Below are positions 7,820 through 16,014 of a stretch of DNA of 22,074 bases, piece by piece. The stretch is taken from the NCBI GenBank assembly GCA_003153935.1, contig PMCA01000006.1, positions 1 through 22,074 on the forward strand, read 5' to 3'. The position numbers and the translations under genes are program-made. Numbering within the stretch: the first letter of the stretch is position 1; every line of letters starts with the position of its first letter. This DNA is from Elusimicrobiota bacterium. Its GTDB lineage: Bacteria > CAYTYR01 > UBA6262. The notes under the pieces were generated by a model, which saw only the letters and a program-made list of their open reading frames with translations, had not been told where the DNA came from and ran no database searches.

Positions 7820-8985
7820 TGATGAAAAAAATAAAAGTTGCGCAGGTCATCACGAGAATGGATTGGGGCGGATCACCGGATATTATCCGGCTGCTCTGCG
7901 AAGGTTTGGACCCGGCAATTTTTGAAGTTACTCTTATTACCGGGCGTTCCACTCATATTTCCCAAGCTAACAAGCAGTTCCTGGACCGGTTCAGGGAGCG
8001 GACCATCTATATAGAGCCGTTACAGCGGGAGATCAACCCGCTGAAAGATCTCAGGGCCCTCTGGAAGCTTTACTCCATTTTCCGCCAGGGGAAATTTGAC
8101 CTGGTGCAGACCCATACGGCCAAAGCGGGTATACTGGGACGTTTAGCCGCCCGGCGGGCCGGGGTAAAAAAGATCGTCCATTGCTCGCATGGGCATAACT
8201 TCTACGGGTACTTTCGGTTCTGGGGAAGTAAACTGGTAGTCACTATCGAAAGATTTTTTGACCGGTTTTCCGATAAATTTATAGCTTTGACGGAGTTGGA
8301 AAAAAGCGACCTGGTCAATTATCGGGTCACCATCGCCAGTAAAGTGGCCGTGGTTCAGAGCGGTCTGGAGATAGAAAAATACCACTGTTCCCCGGATGAG
8401 CTGGCTCGATTGAAAAAAGAATGGAGCCTGCCACCTGCCGCCCCGGTAGTGGGTATGGTGAGCAGACTGGAGCCGATAAAAGGCCCGTTATTACTGGTTG
8501 AGGCAGCTAAAATTGTGGTACCCGCCTGTCCGGAGGTTAGATTCCTGGTGGTGGGAGAAGGCTCTTTGAGAAGGCAAATGGAACAGCAGTGCCGGGAGCT
8601 GGGACTGGCAGGCAGTTTTATTTTTGCCGGCTGGCGGGAAGACGTGGAGCAACTGCTGGCCGTACTGGATATACTGGTGCTTACGTCCTTGAACGAGGCG
8701 GTTGGCAGGATAATTCTCGAAGCGGCTGCTTACGGCGTGCCGGCAGTAGCCACCCGAGTCGGCGGCGTTCCGGAAATAATTAAAGACCAGGAAACAGGGA
8801 TATTGGTGCCGCCGCAGGATGCCGGCAGTATAGCCAACGCTCTTATTGAGCTTTTGACAGACCGGGCTAAGAGGGAGAGACTGGGCCGGGCTGCTAAAGC
8901 ACGGATAAATGAACGATTTAGCGCGTCCAATATGATAGCTGGAGTAACGGCAGTTTACAAGGAGCTTCTAAAAAATGAAAATTAA
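7819..8985 (+). CDS. GT4 glycosyltransferase
   Basis: This complete 388-residue GT-B enzyme of family GT4 is a retaining glycosyltransferase acting at the cytoplasmic face of the membrane. The acceptor half begins KVAQVITRMDWGGSPDI with the glycine-rich acceptor loop, and THTAKAGILGRLAARRAG is a typical helix. The donor half has VGMVSRLEPIKGP, LVVGEGSLR, FAGWREDV and the EX7E motif formed by Glu293 and Glu301 in NEAVGRIILEAA, followed by VGGVPEII. The layout resembles enzymes such as PelF, WcaL or EpsD-like GT4s, but assignment below family level is not safe. The start uses a one-base TGATG overlap with the radical SAM gene; a second ATG at 7822 is equally possible. The 3' end overlaps the next gene by 11 bases. 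Confidence 0.9.
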   Translation: MMKKIKVAQVITRMDWGGSPDIIRLLCEGLDPAIFEVTLITGRSTHISQANKQFLDRFRERTIYIEPLQREINPLKDLRALWKLYSIFRQGKFDLVQTHTAKAGILGRLAARRAGVKKIVHCSHGHNFYGYFRFWGSKLVVTIERFFDRFSDKFIALTELEKSDLVNYRVTIASKVAVVQSGLEIEKYHCSPDELARLKKEWSLPPAAPVVGMVSRLEPIKGPLLLVEAAKIVVPACPEVRFLVVGEGSLRRQMEQQCRELGLAGSFIFAGWREDVEQLLAVLDILVLTSLNEAVGRIILEAAAYGVPAVATRVGGVPEIIKDQETGILVPPQDAGSIANALIELLTDRAKRERLGRAAKARINERFSASNMIAGVTAVYKELLKNEN

Positions 8986-10462
8986 GTTTGGGTTATATCT
9001 AGCGCTGGGCTTGATTTTACTATTATGTGAATATAGTAACATGTACGCTGACGAGGCGCTGCAGCAGGTGCCGGTAGCCATTCATATCAGTTCCAACATT
9101 AGCGACGGAGACCTCTCGCTGGATGAGATCGTCCGCCTGGTACGGAATAATGGATACCGCGCGGTCATAGTCACAGACCGTGATAATCTGGAATGGGAAT
9201 ATGGGGTATGGCCCTGGCGTAACATAATCAGGACCAAAGAAAAAATGGCGTCGCTAGCCACATACGGCGCGGCCCGCTATCTCCAGAAAATAGCTGATCT
9301 GCAAAAAAAATATAGCGATGTAGTCATAATTCCCGGAGTGGAAGCCGCGCCTTTTTATTATTGGACAGGCAGCCCATACGCCCATAATTTCAAGCTGCGC
9401 GACTGGCATAAGCATGTGCTGGTCATAGGCTTGAACCGGCCCGAGGATTATGAATACTTGCCGTCCGTGGCCAATAAAAAGAGCTTAAGGAAACATTTTG
9501 GGACCGAAGACCTGTTACCCTTGTGGCCCGCGCTGATCATTATATTAGGCGTGATCAGCTACAGGAAAAGAAAGTATAGTTATACAGACGCTCAAGGACA
9601 CGCATTAGGGCCATATTCCAGTTTTTGGCATTTGTCGGGTTTGATTTTGATCTTTTTTGGGATTTTGAGTTTGATCAATAATTATCCCTTCACGCGGGTA
9701 GCTTACGACCAGTATCACGGCGAGCAAGGCATAAAGCCATACCAATGCCTGATCGATTACGCCAATAATATTGGCGCCCTGACTTTCTGGGCTCATCCCG
9801 AGGCCACCAATATAAGTAAACGGGGTGATATAAGCATCGAAACCGAATATTATGCCGAGGATATGCTGCGTGCACGCCGGTATACGGGCTTTGCCATATT
9901 TTACGACGGCTTTAAAAAGGTCGGCAGCCCGGGAGGAATATGGGATAAAATATTAACAGAATATTGTAACGATGCGCGAACCGCGCCAATATGGGCCATA
10001 GCTTCTCAGGAATATGATCAGGGAGGGAGTCTGGCCAGCCGCTTGCAGGGAGTGGAAACCGTAGTTTTGGTTAAGGAACTTAACCAATCATCGATTCTGA
10101 AGGCCTTGGGAAAAGGGCATGCCTACGTAATTGCAGGAGACAGAGCTTTAAGGTTGGAGCGATTTGAAATAACCGATACCAGTACGCCGGCTACAGGCCT
10201 GATGGGTGAGAAAGTAAATATAAAGGGATTCCCCACGCTTAATATTTCCGGGGGGAATAAAGCGGGCGACTCTTTGCCGGTAACAGTGCGGATCATCAGG
10301 AATGGGAATATTATTGAAACCCTTAATGCCGGGAGTCTTTTTTCGCTGAGATACACGGATAAATTTCACGAACCGGGGAAAATGGTCTATTACCGGTTGG
10401 AGATCAGAAATGATAAAACAGTCATTGTCACTAACCCGATATTTGTAAATTTTGTAGAATAG
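8975..10462 (+). CDS. Membrane-anchored PHP-like protein
   Basis: The 495-residue protein has a signal peptide or anchor (6-20), then a degenerate PHP metallo-phosphoesterase core: IHISSNISDG (36-45), VTDRDN (66-71), IIPGVEAAP (118-126), DWHKHVLVIG (143-152) and TFWAHPEA (270-277). In PHP enzymes the first motif is HxH and the second TDH; here they are HIS and TDR, so at least two metal ligands are changed while Glu123, His145/147 and His274 remain. Two hydrophobic helices at about 181-195 and 217-235, joined by a basic loop (RKRKYSY), interrupt the domain between the third and last motifs. A beta-rich domain of about 110 residues (385-495) ends the protein. A role in cleaving or sensing a phospho-glycan at the membrane is an inference. 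It starts inside the GT4 gene with AAGGAG ten bases upstream. Confidence 0.65.
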   Translation: MKIKFGLYLALGLILLLCEYSNMYADEALQQVPVAIHISSNISDGDLSLDEIVRLVRNNGYRAVIVTDRDNLEWEYGVWPWRNIIRTKEKMASLATYGAARYLQKIADLQKKYSDVVIIPGVEAAPFYYWTGSPYAHNFKLRDWHKHVLVIGLNRPEDYEYLPSVANKKSLRKHFGTEDLLPLWPALIIILGVISYRKRKYSYTDAQGHALGPYSSFWHLSGLILIFFGILSLINNYPFTRVAYDQYHGEQGIKPYQCLIDYANNIGALTFWAHPEATNISKRGDISIETEYYAEDMLRARRYTGFAIFYDGFKKVGSPGGIWDKILTEYCNDARTAPIWAIASQEYDQGGSLASRLQGVETVVLVKELNQSSILKALGKGHAYVIAGDRALRLERFEITDTSTPATGLMGEKVNIKGFPTLNISGGNKAGDSLPVTVRIIRNGNIIETLNAGSLFSLRYTDKFHEPGKMVYYRLEIRNDKTVIVTNPIFVNFVE

Positions 10463-10475
10463 GGACCCGGTAAAT

Positions 10476-12152
10476 ATGAAATCAAAGTATCCCTGGGCGC
10501 TCGTTAGCCTGCTAATTATTTTTTACCTGATCATAATCCATGCCCTGGTGTCCAAACCCGTTATCGGCTGGGAAGGGCTGGCTTGGGACCAGATCATGCA
10601 TGTTTTTAAGCATGAGTACGGCGCGATCGATCTCTTCATTCATCCGACATTCTTCGGGTATTTCGGTGCCCTGAATTTTAAACTATTTGGGCCAGGTGAG
10701 GCCTCCTTCCGGCTCATGGGCATCTTTTCTTTCCTGGGCACGTTGTTGCTGCTGCCCTTTTTGGTGCGCTATCTTCTCGGTGGGGAGAATTACTCTTTCC
10801 CCGCGGCGGCGGCGGTCATCCTTTTTGCCCTTAGTCCCTTAGGAGTGCAGGGGTCATTGACCAATGATATGACCGATACGGGGCTTCTGGTTTTCGCCAC
10901 CACAGTTTTTTTTACGGTGTATTACGCTTTTTATAATGCCGGCACAGCAAAAAAAATACTGGTGCTGGGAGCGGTGTACGGTTTCTGTCTCTGCACAAAG
11001 GTAACCACCAGTTTAGCTTTGCCCTTAGCCATCTTTATTTTCTACGGTCTCAGAAAAACCTGGCGTGAAGCATGCCTGCTGTCACTGGGTTTATTTGCCG
11101 TAGGGATGCTCGTCTTTTCCCTGAGCTGGTTACTGAATTGTCTTTTTATCGACCGGACAGCGGAATTCTTTTCACCTTTCATTTATGTCTTTACCAGTTT
11201 CTCGGGTTCAGCCAGACAGGCTAATCAAGGCGGCCTAGCCCAGTGGCTGAATTGGCTGCTGACCGCTTTTCGTATGGGCATGTGGCTAACGCCGTTTTTC
11301 CTCATCCTGCTTGCAGTCGCTGTTTTCTATCAGGCGCGACAATTTATCAGCCGGAAAATTATTCACGAAGAGAACCAGCTGCTGGTGTATTCGGCGATGG
11401 TTTTTTTTGTTTATCTCTACGCCAATGCCATAATTCAGGGAGGATTCCCGAAGTATATTGCTCCCGTGCTCCCCTTATTGTGCGTTTATATAGGCATAAC
11501 GCTCTATCGTCTTAGCGATAACAGGAGTATTTACTGGTTTTGGGGAGTAGTTTTCTTTGGTGGTTGTTTCTATTACTATTATGTCATCGGGGACGCTCTC
11601 TATCCGACTTTCCTGATGAGAGAATACAGTTATATGAACCATAGTATCTTTCCGCTGCTGGCTGGGTTTGGAGTGAAAGAGCTCTTATTCCCTGTAGCTC
11701 TGGCCGGTGCCGTTTTCCTGGCCAAAAAGTATTCCCCGCGCCAAATGCTTATGATCATCTGCGTATCACTCTGTGCCAATAATGCGGCGACTTTGGCAGC
11801 GCAATCAAAAGCAGCTTATGCCACGGGTGAGGCCTACGGTAGTGAAGGGGCCGGGGTCGTTAAGCAGTTTTACCTTAAAAATAAGATGATCTATGTCTGC
11901 CGGGAAGGTGTGGTGGCTACCGTGGACAAAGTTGAATTCAGGACGATCCCCGCCATGGCCTGGAATGACGCGGCGGCATTTTACGCTTTTATGGAACAGC
12001 GGCGTCCCCAGTCCTTCGTGTACGGCCTGGCTTGTAACACCATTGCCCAAATGCGTATCATGGAAACGTCACCGATACGGGAGTATTTGGACCAAAACTA
12101 TCACCGCACCATCGCCGGCGAATATGTTCTCTGCCAAAGACTAACAAAATAA
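10476..12152 (+). CDS. Polytopic GT39/PMT-like glycosyltransferase
   Basis: This 558-residue integral membrane protein has about ten to eleven hydrophobic helices and looks like a GT-C enzyme of family GT39 (PMT_2, ArnT-like). These enzymes use polyprenyl-phosphate sugars and transfer on the periplasmic side. The first loop carries acidic residues Glu33 and Asp38 in GWEGLAWDQ, followed by HPTFFGYFGALNFKLFGPGEASFRL, the usual spacing after the catalytic aspartate, and LSPLGVQGSLTNDMTD matches the family's helix 4 region. The last 90 residues (about 465-558) are soluble and likely periplasmic. The gene lies 13 bases after the PHP-like gene with only a weak ribosome site. It could add a sugar to lipid A, a lipid-linked glycan or a protein; the acceptor is unknown. 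Confidence 0.75.
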   Translation: MKSKYPWALVSLLIIFYLIIIHALVSKPVIGWEGLAWDQIMHVFKHEYGAIDLFIHPTFFGYFGALNFKLFGPGEASFRLMGIFSFLGTLLLLPFLVRYLLGGENYSFPAAAAVILFALSPLGVQGSLTNDMTDTGLLVFATTVFFTVYYAFYNAGTAKKILVLGAVYGFCLCTKVTTSLALPLAIFIFYGLRKTWREACLLSLGLFAVGMLVFSLSWLLNCLFIDRTAEFFSPFIYVFTSFSGSARQANQGGLAQWLNWLLTAFRMGMWLTPFFLILLAVAVFYQARQFISRKIIHEENQLLVYSAMVFFVYLYANAIIQGGFPKYIAPVLPLLCVYIGITLYRLSDNRSIYWFWGVVFFGGCFYYYYVIGDALYPTFLMREYSYMNHSIFPLLAGFGVKELLFPVALAGAVFLAKKYSPRQMLMIICVSLCANNAATLAAQSKAAYATGEAYGSEGAGVVKQFYLKNKMIYVCREGVVATVDKVEFRTIPAMAWNDAAAFYAFMEQRRPQSFVYGLACNTIAQMRIMETSPIREYLDQNYHRTIAGEYVLCQRLTK

Positions 12153-12173
12153 AGGAGACCTGATCGTTTTATT

Positions 12174-13643
12174 ATGAATATTCTTTTTATTTATTCTGTT
12201 TATGATATTTGCTCACCCCAAAAACCCCTGGGCCGGTTTGACCAAATTGCCTATGGCGTCTCTTATCTCTCGGCGATGCTAAAAAAGAACGGTCATACTA
12301 CCCAATTGCTGATCGCCGGCAGTAGCTTAGACGATATTCCACGGCGCTTATTGGATGAAACGATAAATTCCTTCCAGCCCGCGCTTATTTGCTGTACCGT
12401 TGTGTACAGCGAATATCTTTTTGTGGCGGCCATGGCGCGGTATATAAAAAGCCGTTATCCACATATTTTCATTGCTGTTGGCGGTGTCCATGCTTCTTTG
12501 AATCCGGAGCAGGTCATAGCCGAGGCCTTTGACGCTGTCTGCATCGGTGAAGGAGAATATCCGGTAGTGGAACTGGCGGCGCAGCTGGAAAAAGGGCTTA
12601 CTCCTTCCGGGATTTCAAATTTTTGGTTCAAACGGGATGGCCGGATAGAAAAAAATCCACTAAGGCCTTTCCTGAAAAATTTGGACGAATTGCCTTTCCC
12701 CGACAGAAAGATGTGGGAACCCTGGATAGAAAATATACCCAGGCTTACCTATGCTTCAGTACTGCTTGGCCGCGGTTGTCCTTTTGAGTGTACTTATTGC
12801 TGCAATCACGCCCAGAAAAAACTAACTACAGGTACTTATGTGCGACTGCGCTCGCCGGATAATATCGTTGCCGAGATCAAGGAAGTCATCGCGGAAAATC
12901 ACCGGATCAGGACCTTCGGCCTGGAAATGGATACGATCGCGGCCAATAAGAACTGGCTGCTGGAATTATGCAGTCTGCTGGAAGATTTGAACCGGACACT
13001 GGCAGAACCCTTATCTTTTGAAGTGAATCTTAGGATAACACCGGGCGCGGATTTCTCAGATATATTTGCCGCTATGCAAAAAAGCCATTTTACGGTCGTT
13101 AATATCGGCGTAGAATCCGGGAGTGAGCGTTTCCGGCGTGAGGTCCTGCGGCGCAATTATTCCAATGAAGATATTCGTCGTTTCGTAGAGGAAGCCCATC
13201 GCTATGGACTAAAGGTCTTCTTTTACAACATCATCGGCGTCCCGGGAGAAACATGGGATGATTTCCGGCAGACTGTGGAGGTCAATCGTTCCTGCGCGCC
13301 AGATGGCCATTATGTCTATATCTTCTTTCCCTACCCAGGCACGGATCTGTTCGCTCGCTGTCAGGAGCAGGGATTACTAAAGGGTTCATGGGCTACGTCC
13401 GGGGAGCGCACCGAATCAAAATTTGCCATCCCCGGGTTTACGCGCCGGCAAATAAGGCATAACCTGATCTGGTTCAATTATCATGTCGCGCGCGGACAGA
13501 AGAACCGCTATAAACTATTTATCGCGGCGTGCCTGACCGAATTACTGGCGGAACTAAAGGCCATATCCTGGTTCTATCTGTCTTATGGCTGGCTGCGTCA
13601 TCGGCCTTCTTTCAGGCGGCTGCGGCGTTTTTTAACAAGGTAA
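12174..13643 (+). CDS. B12-binding-type radical SAM enzyme
   Basis: The 489-residue protein has an N-terminal B12-binding-like domain (1-140: LFIYSVYDICSP, VGGVHASLNPEQV, CIGEGEYPVVEL) and a radical SAM core with C202, C206 and C209 in GRGCPFECTYCCNH. PFPDRKMW before the core and IIGVPGETWDDF within it are usual in the P-methylase/BchE class, which methylates carbons, phosphorus or rearranges rings. The cobalamin-ligand signature DxHxxG is not visible, so cofactor binding may be base-off by other residues or lost. The start is set by an upstream stop: the only ribosome site, AAAGGAG at 12151-12157, is 16 bases from ATG 12174, unusually far. It is the second radical SAM gene of the cluster and may make a C-methyl or deoxy sugar, though lipid or hopanoid substrates are possible. 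Confidence 0.82.
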   Translation: MNILFIYSVYDICSPQKPLGRFDQIAYGVSYLSAMLKKNGHTTQLLIAGSSLDDIPRRLLDETINSFQPALICCTVVYSEYLFVAAMARYIKSRYPHIFIAVGGVHASLNPEQVIAEAFDAVCIGEGEYPVVELAAQLEKGLTPSGISNFWFKRDGRIEKNPLRPFLKNLDELPFPDRKMWEPWIENIPRLTYASVLLGRGCPFECTYCCNHAQKKLTTGTYVRLRSPDNIVAEIKEVIAENHRIRTFGLEMDTIAANKNWLLELCSLLEDLNRTLAEPLSFEVNLRITPGADFSDIFAAMQKSHFTVVNIGVESGSERFRREVLRRNYSNEDIRRFVEEAHRYGLKVFFYNIIGVPGETWDDFRQTVEVNRSCAPDGHYVYIFFPYPGTDLFARCQEQGLLKGSWATSGERTESKFAIPGFTRRQIRHNLIWFNYHVARGQKNRYKLFIAACLTELLAELKAISWFYLSYGWLRHRPSFRRLRRFLTR

Positions 13644-13670
13644 GACAAGTTTTAAAATATAGGGGCTGGT

Positions 13671-14420
13671 ATGCTATCGCGATTCAAAGAAGTTATCAGA
13701 AAGATCCTGAAGAAGCGGGGGTACGCTCATTTTGAAGAATACCCCAAGGATATGGAAGCTGAATTCAGGGTCATATATGATAAGGCCAAGAATTTTACTA
13801 TGACCTCACAGGAGCGTATGTATGCCTTATACCAGGCAGTTAAATACGTGGCCCAAGCCAAGGTGCCGGGTGATTTTGTGGAATGCGGAGTGTGGAAGGG
13901 CGGCAGCTCGATGCTGATGGCCTATACCTTGCTTGAACTGAAAGAAGCCGGCAGGAAAATTTACCTGTATGATACTTTCACCGGTATGCCCAAACCCACG
14001 GTGAAAGACCAGGAGATAAGGAGCGGTCAGCCGGCGCTGGACATATGGAAAGTAAACGAAAGAAAAGATCATAATGAATTCTGCTTTGCTTCTTTGGCCG
14101 AAGTAAAAAATAACCTGCGATCGACCAACTATCCCCAGGACGATCTGGCCTTTGTCCAGGGCAAAGTAGAAGATACGATCCCGGGGATAAGACCAAAGCA
14201 GATCGCTATCCTCAGGCTGGATACAGACTGGTTTGAATCCACTGATCACGAGTTAAGGAATCTTTTCCCCTTATTATCCAGGGGCGGGGTCTTGATAATT
14301 GATGATTACGGTTGCTGGAGCGGGGCGAAAGAAGCGGTAGATAGATACCTCGTGGAATTTAAAATTCCGGTTTTGCTGAACAGGATAGACTATACCGGCC
14401 GCATCGGGATAAAAGTTTAA
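13671..14420 (+). CDS. TylF/MycF-family O-methyltransferase
   Basis: This 249-residue protein resembles macrocin O-methyltransferases (TylF, MycF), metal-dependent enzymes that methylate sugar hydroxyls. Diagnostic sequences are FTMTSQERMYALYQAV (42-57), VPGDFVECGVWKGGSS (65-80) for SAM binding, YLYDTFTGMP (98-107), LRLDTDWFEST (181-191) with the metal-binding aspartates, and IIDDYGCWSGAK (209-220). The length matches the family. It starts after an AGGGG site six bases from ATG, 27 bases beyond the B12-type radical SAM gene, and closes the first block. It is the fifth methyltransferase in this window and the one whose family most strongly indicates O-methylation of a sugar. The exact hydroxyl is unknown. 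Confidence 0.92.
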   Translation: MLSRFKEVIRKILKKRGYAHFEEYPKDMEAEFRVIYDKAKNFTMTSQERMYALYQAVKYVAQAKVPGDFVECGVWKGGSSMLMAYTLLELKEAGRKIYLYDTFTGMPKPTVKDQEIRSGQPALDIWKVNERKDHNEFCFASLAEVKNNLRSTNYPQDDLAFVQGKVEDTIPGIRPKQIAILRLDTDWFESTDHELRNLFPLLSRGGVLIIDDYGCWSGAKEAVDRYLVEFKIPVLLNRIDYTGRIGIKV

Positions 14421-14461
14421 GCGAGGCGCTACAAAAATAGGCTGGAAATAATTTAAAGGTA

Positions 14462-14477
14462 TGGTATAATAAAATAA
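14462..14477 (+). promoter_or_regulatory. Extended -10 promoter for a possibly leaderless transcript
   Basis: TGGTATAAT at 14462-14470 is a perfect extended -10 element (TGn plus TATAAT). The best -35 is TGGAAA (14443-14448), four of six matches with a 16-base spacer, acceptable when an extended -10 is present. Seven bases separate the -10 from ATG 14478, so initiation would fall at or just before the start codon. Confidence 0.6.
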
Positions 14478-15176
14478 ATGATACTTTCTGTGCATCAACC
14501 ACAGTATATCCCTTGGCTAGGGTATTTTGACAAAATAAACCACAGCGATATATTTGTTTATCTGGACCAGGTGCAATATAAAGAACGGGAATACCAGAAT
14601 CGCAACCGGATCCGTACCAAAGAGGGCTGGATCTGGCTGACCGTGCCGGTGTTGAGCAAAGGCCTGGGCCGGCAGAAAATAAACGAAGTGCGTATCGATA
14701 ACTCGCTGCCCTGGACCCGGAAACATCTGGCCAGTTTGCAGGCCAGCTACGGTAAAACGGCTTTTTTTAAGCAGCACTCCCCTTTTTTCGAGGAGCTTTA
14801 TTCCCGTAACTGGGATCGGCTGACCGACCTGAACGTGGAGATAATAAATTACCTGCTGCGGGAATTTAAGATAGAAACAAAAGTTTATTACGAATCGGCA
14901 ATAGGAGATACCCAATGCAGTACCGCGCGGATTATTGAGCTTTGCCAGAAATTGCAAGCCGATACTTATCTCTCAGGGCAAGGCGGCAAAGATTACCTGG
15001 AAGAAGAACAATTCAGCACAGCGGGTATCAAATTAGTGTACCAGGAATTCCACCATCCGCGTTACCGCCAGGGATATGCTGCAACGGAAGCGGATTTTAT
15101 ACCTAATCTGGCCGCGCTGGACTTGCTGTTCAATGAAGGCGAAAGCAGCGGCAAAATATTAAAGGGCGAGAGTTAA
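14478..15176 (+). CDS. WbqC-like family protein
   Basis: This 232-residue protein has the WbqC signature at its start, VHQPQYIPWLGYFDKI (5-20), then DIFVYLDQVQYKEREYQNRNRI and a late STYLSGQGGKDYL-like segment (about 168-178) that matches the family. WbqC-like proteins occur in O-antigen and capsule clusters and are thought to modify sugars, often amino sugars, but the reaction is not settled. No transmembrane segment is visible, so it should be cytoplasmic. It opens a second transcript behind a consensus extended -10 and has no Shine-Dalgarno within the usual distance; AAAGG at 14455-14459 is too far. It lies one base before the ATPase gene. A link to the aminotransferase of the first block is likely but inferred. 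Confidence 0.85.
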   Translation: MILSVHQPQYIPWLGYFDKINHSDIFVYLDQVQYKEREYQNRNRIRTKEGWIWLTVPVLSKGLGRQKINEVRIDNSLPWTRKHLASLQASYGKTAFFKQHSPFFEELYSRNWDRLTDLNVEIINYLLREFKIETKVYYESAIGDTQCSTARIIELCQKLQADTYLSGQGGKDYLEEEQFSTAGIKLVYQEFHHPRYRQGYAATEADFIPNLAALDLLFNEGESSGKILKGES

Positions 15177-15177
15177 T

Positions 15178-15993
15178 ATGTATAAAAATTACTGGAAACT
15201 AACGGAAAAACCTTTTGAGAACACCCCGGATACCAGGTTTATTTATTATTCCAGCCAGCATGAGGAAAGCCTTTACCGCCTGCTTTACGTGGTCAGGGAA
15301 GGCAAGGGCGCGGGCCTGCTCTCCGGAATATTCGGCTGCGGTAAGACCCTGATCGGCCGCACCCTGCTTAAGGAATTGGATAAGGATGAGTATCGGACGG
15401 CCTTTATTTCCAATCCTTATCTAAGTTATGAAGAACTCCTGATGTATATCGTCTATAACCTGGGTGGTAAGGATCTCCCCCAGAAAAAGACCGACGTACT
15501 GGTCAATGTTATCCTCGAGCGGCTGGGAGAAATACTGGAAAATAATATGCGGGACGGTAAAAAAACCGTCATTATTATTGATGAGGCGCATGTAATAAAG
15601 GACCGCCAGGTTTGGGAGGAGCTGAGACTAATCCTGAATTTCCAGGCGGAGAATAAGTTCCTCTTAACCTTGCTGATCTTGGGGCAACCGGAGCTGAAGG
15701 AGCTGATTGATACCAATAAACAATTTTCCCAACGCATCGCGGTCAAGTGCCACCTGGAAAATTTGAGTGAAGAGGATACAACTAAATACGTTTTACACCG
15801 CTTGTCCGTATCCGGACGGAACGAGCCAGTTTTCACCGGCGAAGCGCTGCGGGCTATCTACGAAAAATCCGGGGGTATACCCCGCCGGGTGAACAATATC
15901 TGCGACTTGGCCCTTTTTTCCGGTTTCGGTAAAGAAGTGGCCCTGATCGGCGAAGAGATAATCAAGGATGTAGCCAGAGATATAGAAGGTTAA
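15178..15993 (+). CDS. ExeA/GspA-like AAA ATPase
   Basis: This 271-residue protein is an AAA ATPase related to ExeA (GspA), which with ExeB helps place the type II secretin in the outer membrane, and to the ATPases found in exosortase loci. The start YWKLTEKPFENTPDTRFIYY matches this family. The Walker A is GIFGCGKT (50-57), Walker B is VIIIDEAH (131-138), and arginines in QRI and PRRVN sit where sensor and finger residues are expected. It lacks the peptidoglycan-binding domain and membrane segment of full ExeA, so only the ATPase module is present. Neighbours are sugar genes and, five genes later, a prepilin. It may energise export or regulate assembly of glycan machinery; no secretin, exosortase or PEP-CTERM protein is visible here. 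Confidence 0.85.
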   Translation: MYKNYWKLTEKPFENTPDTRFIYYSSQHEESLYRLLYVVREGKGAGLLSGIFGCGKTLIGRTLLKELDKDEYRTAFISNPYLSYEELLMYIVYNLGGKDLPQKKTDVLVNVILERLGEILENNMRDGKKTVIIIDEAHVIKDRQVWEELRLILNFQAENKFLLTLLILGQPELKELIDTNKQFSQRIAVKCHLENLSEEDTTKYVLHRLSVSGRNEPVFTGEALRAIYEKSGGIPRRVNNICDLALFSGFGKEVALIGEEIIKDVARDIEG

Positions 15994-16000
15994 TAATCAC

Positions 16001-16014
16001 GGGGGAGAATGATG
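16001..16014 (+). promoter_or_regulatory. RBS deciding between two adjacent ATGs
   Basis: GGGGGAG (16001-16007) precedes ATGATG. The second ATG (16012) is four bases from the GGAG end and the first (16009) only one, so 16012 is the better start of the deacetylase. Confidence 0.55.

Noticed and set aside
9605-9875. Minus-strand open frames opposite the PHP-like gene and elsewhere
   Set aside because: They show no domain, low-complexity antisense composition and no ribosome site, as expected for shadows of + strand genes.
12148-12173. AATAAA/TTTATT stem around the ribosome site of the B12-type radical SAM gene
   Set aside because: Six A-T pairs with a 14-base loop are too weak to assert; it may only reflect A/T-rich spacing sequence.
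13632-13658. TTAACA and TAAAAT as a promoter before the TylF-like gene
   Set aside because: The spacer is only 15 bases and the first element lies within the preceding gene; the gene has a good ribosome site and can be co-transcribed.
15553-15570. GACGGT-A6-ACCGTC hairpin in the ExeA-like gene
   Set aside because: A 6-base stem produced by the codons for Asp-Gly-Lys-Lys-Thr-Val, with no T tract after it and no regulatory context.
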